NCBI RefSeq assembly: GCF_040436345.1
Contig: NC_133230.1
Location: forward strand, 5,105,297-5,169,296
DNA length: 64,000 nt
From: Pagrus major
Taxonomy: Eukaryota > Chordata > Actinopteri > Spariformes > Sparidae
Direction: 5' to 3'
The notes under the pieces are model-generated. The model was not told the DNA's origin. It was given only the letters and a program-made list of their open reading frames with translations, and searched no databases. Below are positions 53,701-64,000 of this stretch, piece by piece. The position numbers and the translations under genes are program-made. Position 1 is the stretch's first letter, and each line of letters begins with the position of its first letter.

Positions 53701-56700
53701 ACTAGGGAAAAAAAGTGAACATTATGTGAAAAAATGACGCCATTTGTCAGGTTTTCCCTAACTATCAACCATATTTCTTTTAAAATAAGCTCATGAAAGG
53801 AAGCCCGAAGAGACAGACATGACAACTCTGTGGCTCTTCAATAGCTTTCCAAAGTCTGAAAACCCTCTAATGTCCTGAGGGTTTAGATTAAATTACTGAA
53901 CAAAAAACAACGCCCAGGTTCATAGCTGACTGTTTGTGTATGAGGCTTATTTGACTCAGAAAGATGTAGCTGATAACACGCTACAGATGACTTTTCTTCT
54001 TGGTTCAGCTTTGAGAAACTACTTCATCCCTGGGTTCCTACCTAGATTATTCTATCTCCATATCATGTCAAACATCAGGGTTTATCTATAAGAAAATGAG
54101 CCAATAGTGTCTCATATTGATGCTTTATTCTCTACATACAGGACTGATGGAGGACACAACTGTGTGGGACCAGAGAAGTCTTACCGCTCCTGCAACATCC
54201 AGGTGAACAAACACAGCTGAATAAACTTCTTCAGATCTTTTCTCATCTGCTCCGTATTTTTTATTTTCAGTGTACGGCCTATGAACGTGCTTACACTTTT
54301 GATAAATCCATAACCGCTTTCACATGACATTAATCTAACATTAAATTAAATTCTGTTAATACTGTGAGTTGTCGTCTGACCTCTCCGCTGCCTCCCTTCG
54401 TTCCATCAGGACTGTCCGGAGGGATCCAAGGATTTCCGTGAGGAGCAGTGCTCCCAGTTTGACGGCACCGTCTTCCAGGGGAAACTCTACAAGTGGCTCC
54501 CTTATTACGGAGGTCAGAAGTGAAGTAACAGTAGTCGTATTTCTGGATTTGCAAGGCCACATAATGGACATGAAATGTGGATAATGAATTGCCAAAATGT
54601 ACTTTTCTTCTAAAATGAAACTGCTCTCCCTCTGACAGCTGAGAACCCCTGTGAGCTGAACTGCATGCCAAGAGGAGAAAACTTTTACTACCGCCACCGC
54701 AGGGCTGTGGTCGATGGTACACCCTGCCATCCTGGGCGCAGGGATGTATGTGTGGATGGAGTCTGTAAGGTACGCTGCGCAGAAAATGAACACAGACATG
54801 AGATAAGATACGATAAGAGGGGAAAAACTGAACTACGTCTGTTCTTTCTGAAGCTAAATCTACTCTATTAGAATGATAATCTGGGGAATATTTGTCACAA
54901 AGCAATCATTTCTCATATCATCACTTAAGAGGGAGAATCATGACCCCTATTTCCTATTATTAATTGTTAGGAATTAGTAATTGCATGTGCACTGTTCTGC
55001 TCTCTGTCTGACCCTGAACTCTGCCCTGTAGGTGGCTGCTCAAGTAGGAGTGCTGTGTACTTTACCAAACACTGAGGAGAAGCAAAGAAGTTGATTACTT
55101 TGTTTAAAAAGAATAAAACCAATCGCCTCGTCCGTGCTGCAGATTTGATGAAATAGCATCATTAGTGTCCATAAAGTAGATCGTCTCAGAGGTGCAGATG
55201 CTGGTTGTGAGCTTCGCTTCATTAATCAGAGTGGACACAGTCAGAGGATTAGTTTCACTATGTAGTAATGTCAAACACTTCTGCTTTCATTCTTTTCTCA
55301 TCTAATTATCGCAGCAACCTTCTCCTCATGAAACACCTCCCTCTATTTAACCTCTGCCATTGTGTCTTTATCACCTCCTCTGTGGGGAGCAGCTGTCCAG
55401 AGTCCACTCCGCTCTCGGGTCTTATTTTTGAACCTCATTGTTTGTTTATGTATTTAATTTTCAGCTTCAGCAGAGTTTTGTTGGTGTTATGATTGCTACT
55501 TTCACAGACACGTCGTGTCCCCGCAGATGTAGCCGTCCGTTACACCTTGTTAAATGTTAAATCAGGTCTTGTATCGGTTTGGCCCCCTGAAGTGGCGTTT
55601 TGGTTTGGCCCCTGAACCGGCTATTCTGTGATTGGACTTTTTTGAGGGTTTTGTGCTGTAATGTTTATATTTCTGTCAATGGGATAACATTGGGACGTGA
55701 AAGCAGTGATGGAAGAAGTAGCCTACTCATATCTATTACTGAAAGAATCCCAGAAACCCTGATCTCAATGCTATGAAAGTAAAACACTTGGTTGTATTGA
55801 TAAGTAGGCAGGTTTAGTTCCTGATCGAGCAGAAAAAATGCTGGTTTTGAATCGTCTCAAGTCCTGGTGGAACCAATCTACAATGTGCAATCAGTATTTA
55901 TTTCAGAATGATAAGTTAAAGCAAAAAAAGCTGTCTGTTGCCAGTAAAAGTAGCAATACCGCTCAAATCTACCTCCCCACTTGTTCCTTTTTCAGCGTCT
56001 GGGCTGTGACAACATGTTGGAGTCTCCACAGCAGGAAGACCCCTGCCTGCAGTGTGGGGGTAATGGACAGACCTGCCACCGAGTCCAGAACAGCTTCTCT
56101 GTCCGCGACCTGCCAACTGGTACGCTGCGTGTTTCCAATCATCACGTTTGTCACACCAGCAGAGTTCCCTTCACAGAGGGACCAGACAGATAAAGAAACG
56201 TTTGAAAGATGTTTGCAGCATTCTGTAGTTATGTCTCATTTTATTTATCTCAGGCTACAACCAGATGTTCATCATCCCAGTTGGAGCCACCACCATCAGC
56301 ATCAGAGAGACTGTGGCCACACGTAACTACATTGGTGAGTGTTTGACTTTTTAGAAAACACAGAAATAGTTATAATTCTCTTGTATGTTCACATGTATTC
56401 TGTGCATACAATGACTATAACCTCTCTTCCAGCTATCAAGAACCTGCGTGGTGAGTACTACCTCAATGGCCACTGGGTAATTGATTTCTCCAGGGCGACA
56501 CCCGTTGCTGGAACCATGCTGTACTACCAGCGAGGCGCTGAGGGCGACAACGTCCCTGAAACCATCATCGGCCGCGGCCCCACCACTGAACCCCTCGTTG
56601 TTGAGGTAAAATTGTACATACTGTCTGTCGCTCACTGTTTTGTTCACTCCCACTACTCAAATACCATCGTTTTCACCCATAACAGGCAACTGAAAGGTTA

Positions 56701-59700
56701 TTGGGTCATTAAAATCAAAAGGATTCATCGTTTCGGGCACATGACGTTAAGTTATCATGGACAAAAGTTGTGATCAAGGAGAATTTTTCATGGCTTTAGA
56801 TGAAAGGTTGAGGAGTCAGGAAAACCAGGAATCTGGCCTTCAGTTGGTTTGGACCACTGGAACGACTGATCTCAATCTTTGTGAATGAAGTTTAACATTT
56901 CTGTACACCCCTCTCCTCTCAGCTGATCAGCCAGGAGCCAAACCAAGGAGTGCAGTATGAATATTATCTCCCTAATGGACGCTCCAGAGAGGGCTACTAC
57001 TGGAGTTATGGATCGTGGTCTGCCTGCAGCAGGGAGTGTGGATCAGGTCAGGAGTCTTGCACTTAAACATTCAAACAACTGTAGGTGTTTAAGGATTTTT
57101 TTCAAAATTAAGTCAATCTGTTCCCTCTTCAGGCTACCAGTCCCGTTTGGTCTTCTGCACCATCGATAACGAGTCGTACCCCGACTATCTCTGTGCATCT
57201 CTGCCGAGGCCACAGACCAACCGTACATGCAACCCACATCCATGCCCACAGACCCGCAGGTAAGCCATAGTCATGTTATTCTGATAAAATGTGACATTGA
57301 AGTAAACTTTCTCAGAACTTTCTGAGGACAAAAGCAGCCAGAGTTCATTTTTGTTCCACTGAAAGTGAATGGGGCTTTTTTCTGACTGTTGTTGGTGTAT
57401 CATGACTGTCTGAAAGGATGGCGTACCTGTATCCACCCAAGTTGTGGAGATCCTCAGAAAGACCCAGAGCCTATGTGTTCAGGTAACCCAGGATCTGTGG
57501 TCGTAGTGAAGTCTTAGGTAGCTGCAAACACAGGGGGAGATCTGAATCATCAAGTCATGATTTTCTCTATTTGCTGTTTTCCTTTTCTTAGCTACTAGCC
57601 TCTTAAAAATGCCAAAGACATGTAATAGATGTCCGTCACAAACTCTCCCCCTTCAGATGTGTTTGACTGTAGCATCTGTGTTTAGCGCCAAAGTCTGTTC
57701 CCTCATGTGAGGTGAGAACGAAGGCGTGGGGCAACTGTCCAGCTCAGAGATCTCCCTTTCAACCATTTAATGATCCCCATTCATCTTGGACACACTTAAC
57801 GTCTCTCTCCAGGGAGACCAGGTGGTGATTTGGTGCCAGATCTTTAACCTCCCAACCTGTGGCCTCTGTGCCCGATCCCTGAGCTGGGCTGCTGCCTGAT
57901 AGCTTTAGCAAAACTGTAAACACTCTCTGTCCCTGTGTGTTAGTGTAGCCGTAGTGTTGTGAGGTGTTCGCAGGTCAAAGGTCGTCATGCAGGGGGGGTG
58001 TTGGGGATTGTGTACATCTGAATGGGACACAGCAGCAGCGGCGTGGTAGTAAAGAGCCGGGGCTTCAGTCAGTGACTCTCTGGTATTTCCTGCTTCTTTT
58101 CTTTGATGCTGCTGCTGCTCAGAAACCTGAGATGTTTATGAAGCTCGGGTGACGCTTAGTGCACCCTCATTATCCCTCAATTGAAAGATACACTGCATGA
58201 ACGACCGGAGACATGTGTGCTAAAGTTCAGAGATTTGGGGGATAAAGATTGCCAGTTATAGTGTTTGTTTTCTTCTAGTAATCAGTGTCTGTTCACAATA
58301 ACCAGGAGGTGAGATATACTCACTGTCTTGTAGCTGGAAGTCACTTTTTGGTTTGTAGAGTGCAGTCTCCAAAGAGGAAGTGCTGTTTTTAAAAGAATCA
58401 TGCGTCTAGTAGTTTAGTAGTTTTTGTCTTAGTAGCTGTGTTGTTAAAGCAATGCATCCTTTTCTACATGTGCATTTTATTTGAGGGGTTTCATTCCACA
58501 ATTCTGATCAGAACTAAAGTTTATTCGAGAAATATAGAAGATTGATGTTTAAATTCTGCAGAAACCATCAGTCAAGTTATCGATTTGTTGATGGATGTAA
58601 AATAAATCGACTCAATTTTCAAAAATTATCTGGTTACAGCTTCTCATATGTTAGGATTTGCTGCTTTTTTATGTTTTGGAGTTATTGTTTATTAATTTAA
58701 CATTCAGTTTTGGACAAAAGCAACCAATCTGTCAATCTGGGAATTAGAGATGGATGTTGTTTATTAATATTTCTTACTCCTGGGTGTGACTGGTTGTGGT
58801 CAGAAGTCAGCCCAGATAAGATTTACCCGGGTAAATGCTGACTTGTCTTTGCTCTAAATGTCCCAGATTTTAAAAATATCATATTTGCTTCTCAGAAACA
58901 AAATCTGAATAAAAGCTGCACTTTTTTGGAATGAAACTCTTCATGTTTTCTCTACCACGTTACAACATCTCCTGACTTGTGTTTCCTCCCGGTGGGTTTC
59001 CCAGCTGGAGAACCGGTGAGTGGAACGCCTGCTCAGTTACCTGCGGTGGCGGCTCTCAGGTACGCAAAGTGGAGTGCATCTCCAATGATGCTGCAGGCCC
59101 CCGCGTGGTGGAGGATGCCACTTGTGCCGCCTACGCCGAGGCACCACCTTCTCTGCAGACCTGCAACATGCAAAAGTGTGCCGAGTATCGTGCGAGCAGA
59201 TGGAGCGCGGTGAGTGGACTGTTATTTACTAGTTACTGTGCAGATTGCATCCTGTGGCCAAAGTAGTGTGTTTTTAAACTAATTTATTGTATACAATCAC
59301 TAATTTGTGATTATCAGAAAAAGGCTGAATATCGAACTCTCTATACAGACATACATGTACACGATCTGTGTTTTAAAATCTGTGCTGTGTGCAGTGCTCA
59401 GTGACCTGCGGTTCAGGTCAACAGACCAGGGAAATCACCTGCATTGGTTCAGGAGGAATGAGGCTGGAGGAAACATCCTGCAGCACTCTGCTCCGCCCGC
59501 TCGCAGCTCGACCCTGTGAGATGGCGGCCTGCCCGAGGACGATCAGCTGGCACGTTGGAGAGTGGGGCCTGGTGAGAACAGCGAAGACACAAACAATGCA
59601 GGGACACTTAGTGTGGCTGAATGTGAAATCATGCCATCCTGACGGTTATAATCTCTCTCTGCGTTTTCCTCCAGTGCTCTAGGAGCTGTGGATCCGGCTC

Positions 59701-62700
59701 AAGAGACCGACAGGTGATCTGCTCGGACCAGGACAGGAACCTGTACCCTGTGGAGCACTGTAACGCCAACCCCAAACCCTCCACAGTGGAGCGCTGCAAC
59801 ACCCAGCCCTGCTACAGCCCACAGGGTGAGAATAAACTAAACCACCTTGTAAATTAAACCTGCATCCCTTTTGATTAACTGCCTCATTAAACAGCTTCCT
59901 AATGAGTTCATGGTGTCAATCTTTAGTTTCAAGTCTTCTTTAACACAGCATGATGTTCATTTAGTAAATTAATGGTCCCATTTAGATTAAAATTGACGAT
60001 TGCCTTGGGATTAACAAGTTGTGCTCATTGGTTTGTTGTTGCTGGTCTCGTGCAGTGGTGCCCAGCATTCAGGACCCACGAGGACACGACAACACACAGA
60101 CTGGTTTCCAGCCCTACGTGCCCGACCACGCAACAGGTTTGACTCCATCTCGAAGTTTATTACACAGACGGTACTGAGGATGTTGCGTGTGTAAGGTGAT
60201 AGACACACAGTTTAAGCCAGTAGAATGTCAAGAATACTGAAATGAATCACAGAGCAATAACACAACACACATTTCGACCCACAAGAAGCTGTCCTTTGTC
60301 AGTGGGACTTTTTTCGTACCTCTATGTGTCTTTGCTAGCACATAGTCTTTGCCTTGCTGTTTTTACTTTTGCTAACTCTTCTTGACCTTATCTTTCCGTG
60401 AGCTCTTTTTTTTGCTAGCTTGCCTTTTCTTTGTATTTTCTTGCTCTTTGTCTTTTTTGCTGACTCATTTCTGCTAGCTCATTTTTTTTTTCCAGCTCTT
60501 TTGATGTGTTCGGAGCACCAGTCAGAAAAAGCAACGGGCCACAAGTCATTTTCAATAAAAGCCAGCAATATGAAACCACAAGTCACAACTGACAGTTGTC
60601 ACCGTGTGGTGGGTGTGATGCTCTAAACGTTGTCCTGACCTCAACTTTTAACAGCTGTTTTTGCTAGCTCATTGTGTTTTTGACTGGCACTTACTCTTTG
60701 GCTTGCTGTCTTTTTCTGCTACCTCTTTTTTTGTTAGCGCCTTGCTCATTCTTTAAGTCATTACAAAAGCCCTTCATTGAAAATTTATATAACTCACTCT
60801 CTGGAAAGAGCTACTGAGCAGTTTAGACCAACATCTTAAACTTAACTGGTAAATAATAAATAAGTAACTTGATATTTTTCTTAACAAAACAGACTGTAGG
60901 TGTGATGGCACCCTAATAATTGCCCCCTCCAGCTCCCCTGCACCTCCTCCTCTCTGCTGATATAACTCCTGTCACTTTGTGCCCATCAGCCCCTCCTTTT
61001 TCCCCATCCAGCCCCTGTCCCAGCACTAATTATCCAGGCCTGATTGACATGTTTTCAGGGGTCCATGGACACTGTCAGCCTGATTAAAATATTTCCGAAG
61101 CACTGAAGTGTGCAAGTGCTGGCTGTGGTGTTTTTTTGGCATGTTCTGGCATTCTGCAGCACCGACACAGTGTTCAGGAATGTCAAGTTTGAGGTCTGAT
61201 CACAGGAACCACTTGTCCCAATTCATTCTCCGTTGTTCCCTGCTTCAGCCTCCAGTGAGGGCTGCGTGGCCTCGAGCACACTAGTTTAGGCTCTATTATA
61301 AATTTCTAAAGCAACGTGTGAACTCCTTTATTGCTTTGTGTTGTCTATTTAAACACCATGAACTGTGGGGGTCTAGCCTACATGTGTGAACTGTCCCCCC
61401 ACTTGGCTTCATCTCAGTCCGCAGGCCTGAGACCGATCTGACCCAGACCAACACAGTCCACGACCCTCACGGCTCCGCCCCGGCCCTCCACTGCAGCCAG
61501 TCCTATTATGGCTGCTGCCCCGATGGACGCACTTCAGCTGGGGGCCCTCAGGGTCTGGGCTGCCCGTATGCCGCAGCTCCCACTGCTGTCCAGCCATCCT
61601 GCATTCAGACCAGGTATCCAGCTCCATCCTGTCATTACCCTGTGGTTGAGGTTACATATGGAGTCTGTTTAAGAGCTTTTGTCTGGGTGTCACTTTTATA
61701 ACTGCACCCTAACCAGAGATTGTTTGGGATTACGCATGACCGCCATAACTACCATTAAGTGACCACAGCGTAGTTAAGGGTTTCTTAGAAATGACAGAGT
61801 TGCACATTTTTGTTATTTTTGGCTCAAACTTTCTGTACAAAGTGTTTTATTGTTTGTATCTACTCACTTTTTGTTCTTGTCTGTCAGTTATGGCTGCTGC
61901 AGGGACGGATTGACGGCTGCTCAGGGCCCCAACAAGGAGGGCTGCGTGGAGTTTGTGGCCCCTGCACCCACCGTAAGCAAACATAATGAAATTCTATACA
62001 TAGTGAAGAAGAGATCGACCATAATAAAGATGTTTGATAGTGTGAGGTATCGTCTGTCAAGAATGAAACGTTAGAAAACAGTAGCATCTCTTGATATCGA
62101 TGCCTTCTCAGTCTTCTTGCCTGTTTCTTCTCATTGTTCACCTCATGTTTCCACAGGCTGCTCCTTCTCTTCCCACTGAGAATGCCGTGCAGTGCCGTAG
62201 AACCACATACGGGTGCTGCTACGACCGCACATCAGTTGCAGGAGGACCCAACGGCGAAGGCTGCCCCAACCCACCCAACCACAGTAAACAACCAACACAT
62301 TATTACAAGTTGATGTCTGGTTTTGTGTTCCCGCTTTTTCCGAAATTCACATGTGGATCCGTCCAGTGCAAACACAATCTGAGACGCTCCATTGCCAGTG
62401 ATTGAAGGGTTTGCTCACAGGATTTATTGTAAGCATGGGAAAATATGCAGCTTTGACTTTTCCTGTCCAAATATCTCCAGTTTATCCAGCCCTGCTCCAA
62501 TCTTCGAACTTAATGATGCGATCAGTATGAATCCGGTTTTCTGTTTTTTCGCTTTAAGTCTTCGGGGGTTGTAGTCTTGGTCAAAGATGTGGCACTTAGA
62601 GAGAACTGTCAATGAGTCAAAATAAATAAAATTTTCCTCTGAAAAGGTTTCGATGCTCAGATACAATAGAGATAGAGAAGAATTCAAGTTCATTAATGAC

Positions 62701-63324
62701 CTTAAAGATACAATATGTAACATTTCTGCATACAGAATACAGTTGAAAAGCACAGGAAAAGCTACATTTTCCTAGCTTGTAGACTTCATGTTGGTAACCT
62801 CGCCCCTTCTGTTTCTCTGCTGCAGTTGAGCGCTCCATTTGCTCCCTGCCTCGCGCTGCCGGCTCCTGCAGCGACTGGATAACCCGCTACCACTTCGACG
62901 TCGTCACCTCCAAGTGCATGCACTTCTGGTACGGAGGTTGCCACGGTAACAGCAACAACTTCATGACCCGCGCCGAGTGCCAGAGGGCGTGTCCGTCTCC
63001 TGTGGCGAGCCAGCCGGTCCCGGGGCCAGTCGCTCCTGCTGGAGGTCCCGCTCCTAGAAGAGAGCCTACCCCTGCAAGGACCCCATCTGGAGCAGGCACC
63101 GCATCTGGAGGAGGAGCTGGAGCAGGTGGATCCACGTCTGGAGGGTCAACAGGTGGAGGCTCACGCAACATGGGGAGGATTTTCACCGTGCAGGGAGGCT
63201 CGACCGGCAGCACCGGCAGACAGGCCTCAAGCGCCGCCACACATGCCCACAGAGCTAGAATCCAGCAGCGCCCTCGACGGCCTTCCCATGGTACTGCTGC
63301 CCAGCACACCGGTCCAGCAGCGAG
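50717..63324 (+). CDS. papln: PAPLN, papilin, N-terminal 868 codons (probably continues beyond window)
   Basis: Exons: 50717-50773, 51087-51190, 54142-54202, 54410-54512, 54639-54769, 55996-56119, 56254-56334, 56433-56605, 56923-57046, 57133-57259, 59005-59209, 59395-59571, 59675-59825, 60056-60136, 61418-61613, 61888-61972, 62157-62283, 62826-63324; all phases agree. Order: signal peptide (1-19); TSP1 repeat ([14 protein letters not shown]); ADAMTS-like Cys-rich/spacer part ([29 protein letters not shown]); four more TSP1 repeats ([41 protein letters not shown]). Three YGCC cassettes follow ([22 protein letters not shown]). Then comes one Kunitz domain with six Cys at 708, 717, 733, 741, 754, 758 in exact BPTI spacing. 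A Gly/Ser/Pro-rich tail ends at a GTAAGA donor. The order matches human papilin, whose Ig and PLAC domains would come next. It is a secreted matrix protein related to ADAMTS. The small exon 60056-60136 is the least certain. Confidence 0.95.
51191..54141 (+). other. papln: PAPLN intron, no other gene seen
   Basis: AT-rich intron of about 2.95 kb. A poly-A run lies at 51588-51600 and short repeat debris occurs (for example ATGTTCAGATCCTTTACTTC at 51881). Confidence 0.5.
57260..59004 (+). other. papln: PAPLN intron with one repeat copy
   Basis: A 1.7 kb intron. A degenerate ATTAATCG-type repeat lies at about 58550-58760 (GAAACCATCAGTCAAGTTAT, CAGCTTCTCATATGTTAGGA). The exon phase on both sides (2 to 2) agrees, so no exon is required inside. 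Confidence 0.5.
60137..61417 (+). other. papln: PAPLN intron with T-rich 'TGCTAGCT' words
   Basis: Between about 60330 and 60760 the words TTTGCTAGC / TGCTAGCTC recur irregularly in a T-rich setting. No ORF or exon was seen. Confidence 0.45.
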
Positions 63325-64000
63325 GTAAGACCCTGAAGACCCAGGGAGCACGACGAAAAGCTCAGTCCCTGCCCCGTTAACAGCCTTCCTACCCCTGCTG
63401 AAGGAGCCCCAATGAGGAGGGGCAAAGAGTGAGCTGAAGGAGATTGAAACACCGTCCACAGACAAATCATGCGCATCAGTCATTTACCCAAAAATATGAT
63501 GATGATGTTGTTAAAGTTCTTTATCATGGTGTCACGAGTTTATATAAACCACATCCAGAGTTAAGAACAGTAATTTTCAATAACACACCAAACATTTTAA
63601 AAATGAAGGATACCAGTTCTGATTTTTAATATCCTCAGTGAAATGTATCAGTTACTAATGAAGCATCTGTAAATGTAAAATGGAAGAGAAACAGAAGTGA
63701 AGACTGAATAAAGTAGCACACATACGTCTTGCAGACATCCGCGCGAGTGACGCTGGATAAACGTTTGCTAATCGGGAAGACGTTGGCGAGACGTCGACCA
63801 AATGCCGACGCCTCACCGACGCCTTCCCTATTAGCAAACGCTCCACATGCTACGTCTTTCCAATGTCGCTTTTATTCTCCAAGTCTCCAAGACGTATGTG
63901 TGCTATCTTGGAGTCAACCTTGCCTTCTTTTCTAAGCTTTTCAGACAAAATTAGCTTACTTAACAAGGAACTCAACACCTCCTGAAAATCTTGTTTTCGC
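63325..64000 (+). other. papln: PAPLN intron or 3' UTR at window end
   Basis: It follows the GTAAGA donor of the last exon. An unspliced reading would stop at once (TAA at 63326-63328), and an AATAAA lies at 63707-63712, so a short transcript form is possible. Otherwise it is the intron before the Ig-domain exons. Confidence 0.45.
63714..63905. mobile_element. Short palindromic MITE, 192 bp, TA-flanked
   Basis: The left end TAGCACACATACGTCTTG is matched exactly inverted by the right end CAAGACGTATGTGTGCTA. Internally CGTTTGCTAAT (left) pairs with ATTAGCAAACG (right). GGGAAGACGTTGGCGAGACG pairs with the CGCCTCACCGACGCCTTCCC region with few mismatches, so the whole element folds back with almost no loop. 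The TA at both ends fits a TA target-site duplication, as with Tc1/mariner-type movers. No ORF. Confidence 0.85.

Overview
This is a vertebrate nuclear genome window, almost certainly from a percomorph-like teleost. The genes have many introns with GT-AG boundaries, GC-rich third codon positions and AT-rich introns. Several dispersed repeats are of kinds I recognise as common in spiny-rayed fishes. No bacterial gene, CRISPR array, tRNA or rRNA gene was seen. Species cannot be named from the sequence alone.

Layout, left to right: (1) the last two coding exons of EXD2 (+, 270-1826), with its 3' UTR to about 2980. (2) Repeat-rich spacer, 3000-7900. (3) A complete 12-exon coding region of a GLTSCR1/BICRA-family chromatin gene (-, 17614 back to 8098; 1258 codons in one continuous frame once spliced). 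(4) Its upstream region, 17620-21640, with transposon debris, GC-rich sequence and GGT/GGA microsatellites. (5) A purine-rich, degenerate tandem array of roughly 220-bp units, 21640-23560. (6) ERH (-, 27119 back to 23973; 4 exons, 104 aa). (7) A short shared promoter interval, about 27120-27450. (8) PSEN1, presenilin-1 (+, 28765-37240; 10 coding exons, 481 aa), with a 3' UTR of about 2 kb. (9) A small intronless-looking coiled-coil gene (+, 40676-40948) that I do not recognise. (10) Transposon-rich spacer, 41660-46400. (11) PAPLN, papilin (+, promoter near 46400, coding from 50717). It covers a signal peptide, five thrombospondin type-1 repeats, an ADAMTS-like spacer, three small YGCC cassettes and one Kunitz domain, and then probably runs off the right edge.

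EXD2, ERH, PSEN1 and PAPLN all lie on human 14q24, so this is a conserved linkage group with local rearrangement: ERH and PSEN1 are megabases apart in human but head-to-head here. The GLTSCR1-family gene has no counterpart at human 14q24 that I know of; human BICRA is on 19q and BICRAL on 6p. It may be a third paralogue lost in mammals. The genes do not form one pathway. They cover DNA repair or mitochondrial nuclease activity (EXD2), non-canonical BAF remodelling (BICRA-like), RNA/splicing support (ERH), gamma-secretase catalysis (PSEN1) and extracellular matrix (PAPLN).

Exon boundaries were set by eye from splice consensus, phase continuity and remembered family sequence; no alignment or transcript was available.
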